A stretch of DNA of 64,000 nucleotides, from NCBI GenBank assembly GCA_016125425.1, contig WGLT01000009.1, positions 62,001 to 126,000 of the forward strand, given 5' to 3'. Both the position numbers and the translations under genes were made by a program. The notes below the pieces were generated by a model. That model saw only the letters and a list, made by a program, of their open reading frames with translations, had not been told where the DNA came from and made no database searches. The first letter of the stretch is position 1. Each line of letters starts with the position of its first letter. The stretch is from Alphaproteobacteria bacterium (GTDB lineage: Bacteria; Pseudomonadota; Alphaproteobacteria; Caulobacterales; Parvularculaceae). Below, in pieces: positions 18,641 to 27,560 of the stretch.

Positions 18641-19657
18641 ATGACTGGCTATAAGGGCCCGGAACGGGTTCTCTCCGGCATCCAGACGTCGGGCGAGATG
18701 CATCTCGGCAATTATCTGGGCGCGATCAAGAAATTCGTCGCGCTCCAGCACGAGCGGCAATGCCTCTATTTTCTCGCGGACATGCATGCGATCACGGTCT
18801 GGCAGGACCCTGAAAGGCTGCGCGCGCAGACATTCCACATCGTTGCGACCTATCTGGCGTGCGGGATCGATCCGAAAGTGGCGACGGTGTTTCACCAGTC
18901 GGGCGTTCACGCGCACGCCGAGCTCGCCTGGATATTCAACTGCATTGCGCGGCTCGGCTGGCTCGACCGCATGACGCAGTTCAAGGACAAGGCCGGCAAG
19001 GACAAGGAGCGCGCCTCGGTCGGGCTCTACACCTATCCGGTTCTTCAGGCTGCGGATATTCTCGTCTACAAGGCGACCCATGTTCCGGTCGGCGAGGATC
19101 AGAAACAGCATCTTGAGCTGTCGCGCGACATCGCCGGCAAATTCAATCACGATTACGACAAGCCGGATTTCTTCCCGCTGCCCGAGCCTTTGATTCAGGG
19201 GCCGGGCGCGCGGATCATGTCCTTGCGCGACGGATCGAAGAAGATGTCGAAATCGGACGCGTCGGAGAACGCGTCGATTTTCCTGCGCGACGATGCGGAT
19301 GCGATCGCGCGGAAAATCAAAAAAGCGACGACCGACCCCGAGGTTCTGCCTTCGGAGGCGAAGGGCCTCGAAGGCCGGCCCGAAGCGGCCAATCTCGTCG
19401 GCATTTACGCCGCGCTGTCCGGCAAGACCAGCGACGAGGTTCTCGCCGAATTCGGCGGCAAGGGATTCGGCGTGTTCAAACCGGCGCTCGCCGAGCTCGT
19501 GGTGGAGAAAATCGGCCCGATCGGCGAAGAGCTTCGCAGGCTCGAAGCCGATCCCGGCCATCTTCAATCCGTTCTGCGCGAGGGCGCGCGGCGCGCCGCC
19601 GCCATCGCCGACGAAACGGTGCGCGAAGTGAAGGAAATCGTCGGCTTTGTCGGCTGA
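18641..19657 (+). CDS. trpS: Tryptophanyl-tRNA synthetase
   Basis: A 338-residue class Ic aminoacyl-tRNA synthetase. The HIGH-like motif is [13 protein letters not shown] near residue 21, and KMSKS is intact in [18 protein letters not shown] near residue 200. The length is normal for bacterial TrpRS. It charges tRNA-Trp with tryptophan. It closes the mutS-glnD-murJ-trpS series, an arrangement widespread in alphaproteobacteria, and ends in a GC-rich hairpin before the convergent sulfotransferase gene. Confidence 0.97.
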   Translation: MTGYKGPERVLSGIQTSGEMHLGNYLGAIKKFVALQHERQCLYFLADMHAITVWQDPERLRAQTFHIVATYLACGIDPKVATVFHQSGVHAHAELAWIFNCIARLGWLDRMTQFKDKAGKDKERASVGLYTYPVLQAADILVYKATHVPVGEDQKQHLELSRDIAGKFNHDYDKPDFFPLPEPLIQGPGARIMSLRDGSKKMSKSDASENASIFLRDDADAIARKIKKATTDPEVLPSEAKGLEGRPEAANLVGIYAALSGKTSDEVLAEFGGKGFGVFKPALAELVVEKIGPIGEELRRLEADPGHLQSVLREGARRAAAIADETVREVKEIVGFVG

Positions 19658-19666
19658 GGCCCCGAA

Positions 19667-19687
19667 GGGCGGGATCAGACCCCGCCC
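19667..19687. terminator. Possible bidirectional terminator hairpin
   Basis: Seven-bp stem GGGCGGG/CCCGCCC with loop ATCAGAC between the convergent trpS and sulfotransferase genes. It lacks a T-tract on either strand, so termination here is uncertain. Confidence 0.4.
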
Positions 19688-20586
19688 TAAAGGCTTCCCT
19701 CTTTCAGCCAGGCGGCGCATTCGGCGCCGAGTTCGTCGACGGCCGTCGTCTCGTAGCGCGCGCAATCCTCCTTCGTCAGGATGTCGCGCCAGCGCCCGTT
19801 CGTCCCCTTGTTGATGAAGCTCTCGCCGCCGCCGTCGAAAATGGCGCCGCCGAGCGGGGCGACCTGCGCGGCGTTTTTCTTTATGTAATCGAACGTGCAG
19901 TGCTCGCAGACCTTTTCGAACGTCGCCTCGTCCATGTCGATCTCGAGAAAATCCGCGATCTTCGCGATCGATCCCGGCAGGTCGCGTTTCAGGTCGTTGA
20001 AATGCAGCAGCAGCATGTTCGGCAGGCTGCGGATGTCCCACCAGCTTTTGACGTTCTCCCAGAACGGCCAGAAAGGCGCGCCGTCATTTTCGAGCCAGTG
20101 CAGAAAATAGGCGCGGATGTCCGGGTTCGGACGATCTATCGGCGGGCCGACGCGGCCGGGCGTGTCGTTGATCGCCTCATACCAGGCGTCATTCGCCTTG
20201 GCGTGATGGTTGTAAAGGCTCCAGACGACGTCGCGGCCGTCGCGTGCGACATAGATGTGCTTGTTCTGCGGCCGATAGACGAAAGCGTCGACGGGCAGAT
20301 GCGTTTTTATGAAGCGGCGATGCGTCTGCGCGCCGAGCGCTTCGAATTTCACCGGTTCGGGCGGCACTCTGAGATCGAGCCAGGGGGAGAGTTCGGCGAC
20401 CGGCACGCCGTCTGCGCCCCGGAAGACCAGCTGGCCGACGATCTGCTGCGTCCAGGTCGTCCCGGACTTGCCATAGGTTCCGATGATGATGTCGTCGTCG
20501 CGGAATTCGAAACGGTCCCAAACGGTCGAATCCATGTGATGGTTATGCATGTCGCGCGTCTTGCGCGGCCAGGCGGGCTTGTCCAA
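19687..20586 (-). CDS. Sulfotransferase-family protein (cytosolic aryl/alcohol type)
   Basis: About 299 residues from a TTG at 20586, preferred because GGAGGAG lies just upstream; a later ATG and an upstream ATG at 20655 are alternatives. The PAPS 5'-phosphosulfate loop is GTYGKSGTTW (about residues 36-45), and the 3'-phosphate motif is VARDGRDVVWSLYNH. A conserved family pattern appears in LPNMLLLHFNDLKRDLPGSI. It should transfer sulfate from PAPS to a hydroxyl or amine of a small acceptor. No sulfate-activation or natural-product genes are adjacent, so the acceptor is unknown. Confidence 0.85.
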   Translation of the reverse strand: MDKPAWPRKTRDMHNHHMDSTVWDRFEFRDDDIIIGTYGKSGTTWTQQIVGQLVFRGADGVPVAELSPWLDLRVPPEPVKFEALGAQTHRRFIKTHLPVDAFVYRPQNKHIYVARDGRDVVWSLYNHHAKANDAWYEAINDTPGRVGPPIDRPNPDIRAYFLHWLENDGAPFWPFWENVKSWWDIRSLPNMLLLHFNDLKRDLPGSIAKIADFLEIDMDEATFEKVCEHCTFDYIKKNAAQVAPLGGAIFDGGGESFINKGTNGRWRDILTKEDCARYETTAVDELGAECAAWLKEGSL

Positions 20587-21062
20587 GGGGCTCTCCTCCG
20601 GCGGCGGCGGCCGCGAGCTTTGGGACAGGCCCGGCGGGAATGCAAGAGCGTTCAAGGCGCGCCCGGCGGCGCGCGAAGTCCGGCGTTAACCATAAAATTT
20701 CACATTCGAGGGCGCGCCGGTTAACCATGCAAGTTGCGGAATTATAACGGGAATCTTCCGATTCTGCGAAGTTATCGAACGCCTTCCGGGCCGGGTTATG
20801 CTCAAGGCGCGGCGCATGCCGGCGCCGCGGGCTGGACGGAAAGGTCGAGATGGCGCGCAGCAAAGTCGGAATGTCGGGGCCGGCGCCGGCCGGGCCTTGG
20901 GGCGCAGCCGCTTTGCGCGCGGGCGGGGCTTCGCCTTGCGCGGGTGCGATAGCGCAATTCTCCGGAAGGCGAATTGCGCAAAATCGGGCTGAATCGCGCG
21001 GAAATGGCGGGGCGATCAGTTTCGGGCTTTTCGAAATTGCGCAAAACGCCGAGGCGCGCTCG
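20587..21062. other. Intergenic region with CtrA-like and GANTC sites and an inverted repeat
   Basis: About 475 bp without a convincing gene. It contains two copies of TTAACCAT (20686-20693 and 20721-20728), a known CtrA half-site form, and two GANTC sites (GAATC near 20751 and GATTC near 20760). A perfect 9-bp inverted repeat GCGCAATTC/GAATTGCGC (20952-20960 and 20971-20979) lies further right. An open plus-strand frame from 20850 runs antisense through the next gene and is not believed. The region could hold the sulfotransferase promoter and possibly a small RNA. Confidence 0.4.
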
Positions 21063-21971
21063 CTAGAAAGTTGCGGCGAAAAGCGGGCGGTCCGGACCGA
21101 CGCCGGCGCGCTTCATGCCGTCGGAATTCCAGGCGAAAGCGACGTCTCCGTCGCGCGAGACGGCGATGACGCCGCCGTCGCCGCCGAGGCGCGCGACATC
21201 CTTGATGAGCCCCGCGGTCGCCTGGCCGAGATCGGCGCCCTGATATCGCACGCGGCTCGCGACATCCTGGGCGCCGCCGGCGAGCACGAAATATTCGCCA
21301 AGCCCCGTGCAGGAGACGGCGACATATTCGTCCGCCCACGTCCCTGCGCCGATGATCGGCGTGTCGCCGACGCGGCCTTCGAGCTTGCCGAAGACGCCGC
21401 CGGTCGAGGTCGCGGCGGCGAGGCGACCATGAAGGTCGAGCGCGACCGCGCCGACCGTGCCGTGCCCTCCTTCCGGTTTCTTCATTTCGTCGGGCATGAC
21501 GCCGACCGGCGTGACATACCAGGCGTCAGGATCGCTGACGAACTCAAGCGCGTGCGAGCGACAGAAATTCTCCGCGCCGCGGCCGACCAGCATGACGTGG
21601 CGCGTTTGCTCCATCACGGCGCGCGCGCCTTTGATCGGATTCTTGATATGGGCGACGGCTGCAATGGCGCCGCCGCGCCGGATGAAAGAGTCGCTTTCGT
21701 GCGCGACGCCGCCCTCCATGATCGAGGCGTCGAGTTCGACATAGCCGGCGTGATTGGGCGCCGCGCCGCGGCCCGCGACGTAAAGGCCGGAGTCCTCCAT
21801 TTCGACGACCAGCGCCTCGACGACGTCGAGCGCCGCCGCGCCGTCCTTCAGGCGCTTTTCTCCGCGCGCGCACAGTTCGGCGAGATGGGCTTCCGCTTTC
21901 GAATAGTCGCGGCCTTTGCGCGCGCCGGCGCCGCCATGCAGCGCAAGCGCGATTTTTTCGGGTTTGGTCAT
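21063..21971 (-). CDS. Isoaspartyl peptidase / type III L-asparaginase (Ntn hydrolase)
   Basis: A 302-residue N-terminal-nucleophile hydrolase of the plant-type asparaginase family. It starts [12 protein letters not shown], the family's first conserved stretch, and contains the autocleavage site GTVGAVALD, in which Thr becomes the nucleophile of the beta subunit. [18 protein letters not shown] and GAGTWA follow. It hydrolyses isoaspartyl dipeptides and L-asparagine. The start is supported by GGGAGG upstream. It appears monocistronic. Confidence 0.92.
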   Translation of the reverse strand: MTKPEKIALALHGGAGARKGRDYSKAEAHLAELCARGEKRLKDGAAALDVVEALVVEMEDSGLYVAGRGAAPNHAGYVELDASIMEGGVAHESDSFIRRGGAIAAVAHIKNPIKGARAVMEQTRHVMLVGRGAENFCRSHALEFVSDPDAWYVTPVGVMPDEMKKPEGGHGTVGAVALDLHGRLAAATSTGGVFGKLEGRVGDTPIIGAGTWADEYVAVSCTGLGEYFVLAGGAQDVASRVRYQGADLGQATAGLIKDVARLGGDGGVIAVSRDGDVAFAWNSDGMKRAGVGPDRPLFAATF

Positions 21972-22096
21972 GGGCGCCTCCCAGGCTGCGCGACTGGTCT
22001 AGTGAATTCCGCGCGCCGGCGCCAGCTTGCGCGGGCGCGGCCTAGGCAATGGCGCTCCGACGTCTTAAGACGCGCCCCGTCAACAAGGAGATCGCC

Positions 22097-22825
22097 ATGA
22101 CGAGCCTCGCCCTTTTGCGACACGGACAGAGCGAATGGAATCTTAAAAACCGCTTCACCGGCTGGGTCGATGTCGACCTCACTGACAAGGGGCGCGCGGA
22201 AGCGCAAAAGGCGGGCAGGCTGCTCAAAGACACCGGCGTCGAATTCGCCGCCGCTTATGCGTCCGTCTTGAAGCGCGCCGTCAGAACCTTGTGGATCGCG
22301 CTCGATGAGATGGACCGCATGTGGCTGCCCGATTTCAAGAGCTGGCGTCTCAATGAACGCCATTACGGCGCCTTGACCGGCCTCAACAAGAAAGAGACGG
22401 CCGACAAGCACGGGGCCGAGCAGGTGCGCATCTGGCGGCGCAGCTTCGACACGCCGCCGCCGCCGCTCGACGCATCGAGCCCCTATAACCCGGCGAGGGA
22501 CCCCCGTTATCAAGGCTTGCCCCGCGAGGACCTGCCGCTCACCGAATCGTTGAAAACGACGCTCGCCCGGGTCGAGCCCTATTGGCGCTCAGAGATCGCG
22601 CCGCGGCTTGAGCGCGGCGAATCGCTTTTGATCTCCGCGCATGGCAATTCCCTGCGCGCGCTTGTGAAGCTGCTCATGAATGTGTCCGATGACGACATCG
22701 TTCATGTCGAAATTCCGACCGGCAATCCGCTCCTGATCGATCTCGAAGACGATGCGCTTCGCCCGCGCGCGGCGCGCTATCTCGACGAAGCGCGCGCGGA
22801 GAAATTGCCGGCGTTTATGAAATAG
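22097..22825 (+). CDS. gpmA: 2,3-bisphosphoglycerate-dependent phosphoglycerate mutase
   Basis: 242 residues from the ATG at 22097, which has AAGGAG upstream. The phosphohistidine motif is LRHGQSEWN (His near residue 8). [31 protein letters not shown] and the second active-site histidine in [12 protein letters not shown] are all intact. It interconverts 3- and 2-phosphoglycerate in glycolysis and gluconeogenesis. It converges with the HxlR-type regulator, with almost no gap. Confidence 0.96.
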   Translation: MTSLALLRHGQSEWNLKNRFTGWVDVDLTDKGRAEAQKAGRLLKDTGVEFAAAYASVLKRAVRTLWIALDEMDRMWLPDFKSWRLNERHYGALTGLNKKETADKHGAEQVRIWRRSFDTPPPPLDASSPYNPARDPRYQGLPREDLPLTESLKTTLARVEPYWRSEIAPRLERGESLLISAHGNSLRALVKLLMNVSDDDIVHVEIPTGNPLLIDLEDDALRPRAARYLDEARAEKLPAFMK

Positions 22826-22827
22826 CG

Positions 22828-23544
22828 TCAGGCGTGCAACGAGGCGCTTGCGGCGATTTTTTTTGCGACTTCTTCGGCGACATGCGCGCCGGGCAGAATG
22901 CTCGACAGGAAATGATTGAGAACGCCTTCATCGCCGGACATCGTCAGCCGCTCCTTGATTTGCGGCAGATAGATTTCGCCTCTCAGCGCCTGCATCATCG
23001 TGGCGACGTCGCTTTCGATCCGCGCGACCGCAGGCGCGTCGGCGCCGCGGCGGCCGGTCATCTCTCCGTTCATGAAATAATAAGTGTACGGATTGCCGTC
23101 GATGTCGAGATGCAGGACGTAGTTGGAGAAGGTCGTCGCGCACTTGTTGGAGAAGAGTTCGATGACGAGCGCGACGGAGTCGGGCTGGAGGTCGTTCGAG
23201 TAGATGCAGTCCTTGGGCGGGCAGGGGTCGGGCCGGTCCATGAAATATTTGATCGACCACATCACCAATTCGTGCACCGCCGGACGCAGCGCCTCGCCGG
23301 TCTCGGAGAGCCGGTAGCGCCCGCGAGTCTCGCTCGGCGCGGGCGCGATGATCAGCTTGGCCTCTTCAAGCTCCTTGAGGCGTTTGCTGAGGAGGTTGGT
23401 GCCGAGTCCGGGAAGGGCCGCATGCAGGTCGCCGAAGCGGCGCGGCCCCAGAAAAAGCTCCCGGATAATGAGCAGCGTCCACCTCTCGCCCAGCAGGTCG
23501 AGCGCATAGGCCAGAACGCACTCCTGATTGTAAGTCCTTGACAT
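22828..23544 (-). CDS. HxlR-family winged-helix transcriptional regulator with extra C-terminal domain
   Basis: About 238 residues. The first 100 form an HxlR winged helix: CVLAYALDLLGERWTLLIIR, LGPRRFGDLHAALPGLGTNL (with LLSKRLKELE following) and YRLSETGEAL. The remaining part adds a domain with a Cys-rich stretch (PDPCPPKDCIYSN), possibly sterol-carrier/ligand-binding like, as in other long HxlR members. The start is ATG at 23544; an in-frame TTG precedes it. The divergent neighbour is a small secreted protein, 200 bp away, which is the most likely regulated target besides itself. Confidence 0.85.
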   Translation of the reverse strand: MSRTYNQECVLAYALDLLGERWTLLIIRELFLGPRRFGDLHAALPGLGTNLLSKRLKELEEAKLIIAPAPSETRGRYRLSETGEALRPAVHELVMWSIKYFMDRPDPCPPKDCIYSNDLQPDSVALVIELFSNKCATTFSNYVLHLDIDGNPYTYYFMNGEMTGRRGADAPAVARIESDVATMMQALRGEIYLPQIKERLTMSGDEGVLNHFLSSILPGAHVAEEVAKKIAASASLHA

Positions 23545-23744
23545 CAAATCACTTTCTTAAGCGCTTCCGTCCCAGAGGGCGATATTCTTCTGATCCGCTC
23601 CGCCCGCCTGTTGCAGGAATATAACATAGCCCGCCCCTCATAAAAATACACTTGACACTTTAAAAAACAATAGTAAAAGCTTCCCTGCAGATCGGCGACT
23701 GGGCAAAAAACTGCTGCGCCGAGTGGAATTGAGGAGAGCCATCC

Positions 23745-24041
23745 ATGAAACAACTGCTGTTAGCCGGCGTGTTCGGCGTCGCCTTCGCCGCCGCCATCAT
23801 CGCCCAACCGGCGACCGCCTACGCCAGCGCGACCAGCGATGTCGAGCTGTGCGCCGCCGCCCTCGACGCCCAGGGCGTCGCTTCCGCCGCCGAATACCGG
23901 GCGAAATTCGTGCGCTCGAAAGGCGCAGTCGTGAAAACAGTCACGGTCAAGCTCATTCCGATCGTCGACGGCGTCTCTGCGACTGAAGCGGAATGCGAAA
24001 TACGCCGCGGCGAAGTCGTGAACGCGGCGCTCAAGTCCTAG
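23745..24041 (+). CDS. Small secreted protein of unknown function
   Basis: 98 residues with a clear signal peptide (KQLLLAGVFGVAFAAAIIA, likely cut after TAYA or ASA), giving a mature protein of about 70 residues with two cysteines (VELCAAALD and AECEIRRG) that could form a disulfide. A good Shine-Dalgarno (GAGGAG) precedes the ATG. The 200-bp upstream region is distinctly AT-rich for this genome and contains TTGACA at 23652-23657, so the gene has its own promoter. It is followed by a strong terminator. I do not recognise the family. Confidence 0.75.
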   Translation: MKQLLLAGVFGVAFAAAIIAQPATAYASATSDVELCAAALDAQGVASAAEYRAKFVRSKGAVVKTVTVKLIPIVDGVSATEAECEIRRGEVVNAALKS

Positions 24042-24075
24042 CCGACGCCTCGAACCTCACCCCTGAGGCTACTTC

Positions 24076-24106
24076 GGCCCGCCGTTTCGGCGGGCCTTTT
24101 CTATTT
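24076..24106 (+). terminator. Rho-independent terminator after the small secreted protein
   Basis: Perfect 9-bp stem GGCCCGCCG/CGGCGGGCC with loop TTT, followed by TTTTCTATTT. It lies just before the convergent hydrolase gene. Confidence 0.92.
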
Positions 24107-25003
24107 GCGGGCCTCCGCTTGCTTGAGCGATCGATAGGCGGTCCGCGTCATCTTTTCGCCGCTGATGAAGCTCCAGCTCCACGCCGGGTCGAGATCGACG
24201 AGCGGCCTGGCCGCGACTGTCTCGTCCTCGCTCTTGCCGGCGTCGATGAGCGCCTGCACCCGCAACCGGACTTTCTTGAGCATGTCGATCGAACGCTGAA
24301 GGTCGGCTTTGGTTCCGAGCGCGCCATGGCCGGGAATGATCCTGGTTTCGTCGTCGGCGAGGCTGAGCATCCTCTCTTCCGCCGCGATATAGCCATCGAG
24401 ATCGCCGCCGCTCTCAAGGTCGATATAGGGGTAATGGCCGTTGAAAAAGACGTCGCCGGCATGGATGACATTGGCCTTGCGAAAAAAGACGATCGCGTCG
24501 CCGTCCGTATGCGCCGGGCCGGGGTGAAACGCGTCGATCTCGTCGCCGTTCCAGTAGAACCGGATTTGATTTTCGAACGTGATGATCGGCAGGGCGCGCG
24601 CCGGAGCGGGCGTCGTCGTCTCGCCGCTTGCGCGCGTCAGACCTTCTTTGAGACGTTTGCGGACATTGTCCTGCGCGACGATGTGCGCGCCCAGCATCGC
24701 AAAGGCTTCATTGCCGCCGGTATGGTCGCCGTGCCAGTGCGTGTTCAGCAGGAAATCGACGGGCTTGTCCGTCTCCTTGGCGATCGCCGCCCTGATTTTC
24801 TCGGAGAGAGGGGCGAACTGGTCGTCCACGACGAAGGCGCCGTCCGGGCCGACGGAGAGCCCGATATTTCCGCCCGCGCCCTCGATCATATAGATCCCCT
24901 CGGCGACCTTGGAGACCGTGATTTCGACGTTCGAGAAATCGCCCGGCTGCGCCAGGGTCGGCGTCGCGAACAACAGGGCGAGGGCGAATGCTGAGCGGAT
25001 CAT
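24101..25003 (-). CDS. Secreted metallo-beta-lactamase-fold hydrolase
   Basis: 300 residues with a signal peptide (about 1-18, ending TLA) and the metal motif HWHGDH (His89, His91, Asp93, His94). Further ligands lie in GPAHTDGDAIVFF and IIPGHGALG. The long spacing and the ending resemble periplasmic MBL-fold proteins such as SoxH-like and quinoprotein-relay hydrolases rather than true beta-lactamases. Substrate is unknown. It converges with the small secreted protein gene and is divergent from DAHP synthase. Confidence 0.87.
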   Translation of the reverse strand: MIRSAFALALLFATPTLAQPGDFSNVEITVSKVAEGIYMIEGAGGNIGLSVGPDGAFVVDDQFAPLSEKIRAAIAKETDKPVDFLLNTHWHGDHTGGNEAFAMLGAHIVAQDNVRKRLKEGLTRASGETTTPAPARALPIITFENQIRFYWNGDEIDAFHPGPAHTDGDAIVFFRKANVIHAGDVFFNGHYPYIDLESGGDLDGYIAAEERMLSLADDETRIIPGHGALGTKADLQRSIDMLKKVRLRVQALIDAGKSEDETVAARPLVDLDPAWSWSFISGEKMTRTAYRSLKQAEARK

Positions 25004-25147
25004 GGGCTTTCCTTTCCGCGCGCCGATCCTAGCAGCCGAACGGCTGCGAAACCATCCGGGCCGGCGCCCGCCGTCGTCCGGAAGCGATAGGCTTGTTGCG
25101 GCGCCAGAAACCCGAGTCTAAGACTTGGGAGCACAGCGGAGCGTCTC

Positions 25148-26512
25148 ATGGATTGGAGTCCCGACAGTTGGCGGTCGCGCCGGGCCCGGCACATTCCGAC
25201 CGATTACCCTGACCCGGCGGCTTTGGCGGCGGTCGAGGCGGAGCTATCGACCTATCCGCCGCTGGTGTTCGCCGGCGAAGCGCGCACCTTGCGCCGCGCG
25301 CTCGCGCAGGTCGCGCGCGGAGAAGCTTTTCTCCTTCAAGGGGGCGATTGCGCCGAAAGCTTCAAGGAGTTTCACCCGAACAATATCCGCGACACCTTTC
25401 GCGTGATGCTGCAAATGTCCGTTGCGCTGACTTTCGGCGCGGGCGTGCCGGTTGTGAAAGTCGGGCGGATCGCCGGACAATTCGCCAAGCCGCGTTCGGA
25501 GCCGACGGAAACGCGTGACGGCGTCACGCTGCCAAGCTATCGCGGCGACAACATCAACGGCATGGAGTTCGATGAGCGCGTGCGCGCGCCCGATCCGCAG
25601 CGCTTGCTTAAGTCGTACGGACAAGCGGCGGCGACCCTCAATCTGATCCGCGCTTTCGCAACCGGCGGCTACGCCGACCTTCACAACGTACACAAATGGA
25701 ATTTGGAATTCGTCTCCGACAATCCGCAGGGGGACCGGTACAGTCATCTTGCGGACCGGATATCGGAAACGCTGACTTTCATGGAGGCTTGCGGCATTAC
25801 GGCCGAAGAAGTCCGCCCATTGAGGGAAGTCGAGTTTTTCACAAGCCACGAGGCGCTGCTTCTCGGTTACGAACAGGCAATGACGCGCATCGATTCGACC
25901 ACGGGGCGCTGGTATGACACGTCGGCGCATCTTGTCTGGATCGGCGACCGAACCCGTCAGTTGGACGGCGCGCATGTCGAATTCTGCCGCGGCATCGAAA
26001 ATCCGATTGGCGTGAAGTGCGGCCCCACTCTCGCCCCGGACGAGCTTTTGCGGCTTCTCGATATTCTCGATCCCGAAAATGATCCCGGCCGGATCGTCCT
26101 CATCGCGCGTTTTGGCGCGGATAACGTATCATCCGGGCTGCCGCCGCTCGTGAAGGCGGTGCGCAAGGCGGGCCGGCAGGTCGTCTGGTCGAGCGACCCG
26201 ATGCACGGAAACACCATCAAGACAGAAAGCGGCGTGAAAACGCGGCGTTTCGAGGCGATTTTGTCGGAAGTAGGCTCCTTCTTCGACGTTTGTCGCGCGG
26301 AAGGCGCAATTCCGGGCGGCGTCCACTTCGAAATGACGGGTCAGAACGTCACGGAATGCCTCGGCGGCGCTTACCAAATCTCGGAAGAAGAGCTGGCGTC
26401 CCGGTATCATACGCATTGCGATCCCCGGCTGAACGCCAGCCAGGCGCTGGAGCTTGCTTTCATTCTGGCGGATCGTCTCAAATCGGCGCGCGACGGCTCG
26501 GGCTCGGCGTGA
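25148..26512 (+). CDS. aroG: 3-deoxy-7-phosphoheptulonate synthase, class II (plant type)
   Basis: A 454-residue class II DAHP synthase. Typical landmarks are [29 protein letters not shown] (metal-binding Cys), [47 protein letters not shown] and [18 protein letters not shown]. It condenses phosphoenolpyruvate and erythrose 4-phosphate in the first step of the shikimate pathway. Class II enzymes serve as the main DAHP synthase in many alphaproteobacteria. It lies 67 bp before an oxidoreductase/aminotransferase pair; whether they share a transcript is unknown. Confidence 0.95.
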   Translation: MDWSPDSWRSRRARHIPTDYPDPAALAAVEAELSTYPPLVFAGEARTLRRALAQVARGEAFLLQGGDCAESFKEFHPNNIRDTFRVMLQMSVALTFGAGVPVVKVGRIAGQFAKPRSEPTETRDGVTLPSYRGDNINGMEFDERVRAPDPQRLLKSYGQAAATLNLIRAFATGGYADLHNVHKWNLEFVSDNPQGDRYSHLADRISETLTFMEACGITAEEVRPLREVEFFTSHEALLLGYEQAMTRIDSTTGRWYDTSAHLVWIGDRTRQLDGAHVEFCRGIENPIGVKCGPTLAPDELLRLLDILDPENDPGRIVLIARFGADNVSSGLPPLVKAVRKAGRQVVWSSDPMHGNTIKTESGVKTRRFEAILSEVGSFFDVCRAEGAIPGGVHFEMTGQNVTECLGGAYQISEEELASRYHTHCDPRLNASQALELAFILADRLKSARDGSGSA

Positions 26513-26579
26513 AACAGGCCGAAACATTGTTTGAAGCTCGTTATTTCGGGCTTCATATCTAATTCGCACGGGCGCAAGT

Positions 26580-27560
26580 ATGGTGGCGCAAGTTCAAGCG
26601 TTGGTCCGGAGCACTGAAGTGACGAACGACGTGATCGCGGGCGTCGCTGGGGCGGGAGTGTTTGGGGGATATCACGCGCAAAAATATGCGCGTCTTCCGG
26701 GCGCGCGCCTCGGGGCGATTTTCGACATTGACGGAGCGCGCGCAAAGGCTCTCGCTGCGCGTATGGGAGCGACGCCGTATACGGATCTGGACGCTTTCCT
26801 TGACGCCGTGGACGCCGTTACGATCGCAACGCCGGCCTTATCGCATTTTTCAATTGCCAAGAAGGCGTTGGAGCGCGGCCGGCATGTTCTCATAGAGAAG
26901 CCGATTTCAGTCAGGCTTGATCATGCTGATCGGCTCGTCGAACTGGCGGCGAGCCGCAATTTGATTGCGCAGATCGGCCACCAGGAGCGCTTCGTTTTCG
27001 AAGGCTTCGGCGTGCTCAGCCGAGAGCGAAAGCCCCGCGCCATCACATGCGTTCGCAACAACCCTGCGTCGGGACGCTGCGAAGACGTGTCGGTCGTGCT
27101 GGATTTGATGATCCACGATCTCGATCTTGTCCGGCGTATCGGACTTGGCGACGTTGAATCGTTGAGCGCGACGGGTGATTTTGACGTCGTTGAAGCCGAA
27201 ATTGTTTTTGCAAACGGGGCCGCCGCCGTCTTCGAGGCGAGCCGTTGCGCGCAAGAACGCGATCGCCGGATGACCCTGACCTATGATGACGGCGTCATCG
27301 AAATCGATTTTACGCGCCGCACCATCGTCAATACGACGTCAGCGGCGATCGGCCGGGCGTTTGAGGAAAATACGGACGATCCGGTTTTCGCCGATCCGCT
27401 CGGTTATGGCGTGGCTCGTTTCATAGCGGCGATCCGGGGCGAATCTGCGCCGGTCATCACAGCCCAAGAGGGCCGCGACGCGCTTGAGTGGGCGCTGCTC
27501 ATCGATGCGGCTGCGCAAGCGAACGAGCCCGCGGATGAGAGATTGCGAGCCCGCGCGTGA
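26580..27560 (+). CDS. gnnA: Gfo/Idh/MocA oxidoreductase, probable UDP-GlcNAc 3-dehydrogenase (GnnA-like)
   Basis: 326 residues from the ATG at 26580; a GTG at 26619 is a close alternative. The Rossmann motif is GVAGAGVFGGYHAQKY and the family EKP motif is LIEKPISVRLDHAD; a catalytic-type histidine lies in VLDLMIHDLDLVRR. The next gene, a DegT aminotransferase, overlaps it by 4 bp. This two-gene pairing and these lengths match GnnA/GnnB, which oxidise and transaminate UDP-GlcNAc at C3 for lipid A with 2,3-diaminoglucose, a feature of several alphaproteobacteria. Other nucleotide-sugar roles (WlbA-like or RifL-like) cannot be excluded. Confidence 0.7.
   Translation: MVAQVQALVRSTEVTNDVIAGVAGAGVFGGYHAQKYARLPGARLGAIFDIDGARAKALAARMGATPYTDLDAFLDAVDAVTIATPALSHFSIAKKALERGRHVLIEKPISVRLDHADRLVELAASRNLIAQIGHQERFVFEGFGVLSRERKPRAITCVRNNPASGRCEDVSVVLDLMIHDLDLVRRIGLGDVESLSATGDFDVVEAEIVFANGAAAVFEASRCAQERDRRMTLTYDDGVIEIDFTRRTIVNTTSAAIGRAFEENTDDPVFADPLGYGVARFIAAIRGESAPVITAQEGRDALEWALLIDAAAQANEPADERLRARA

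Noticed and set aside
17357-20041. A long minus-strand frame (about 890 codons) across murJ and trpS
   Set aside because: Same reasoning: Arg/Asp-rich shadow of well-supported plus-strand genes.
20850-22100. Plus-strand open frame from 20850 across the isoaspartyl peptidase gene
   Set aside because: It is antisense to a gene with intact catalytic motifs and has no signal of coding composition; only its first 200 bp lie in a gene-free gap.
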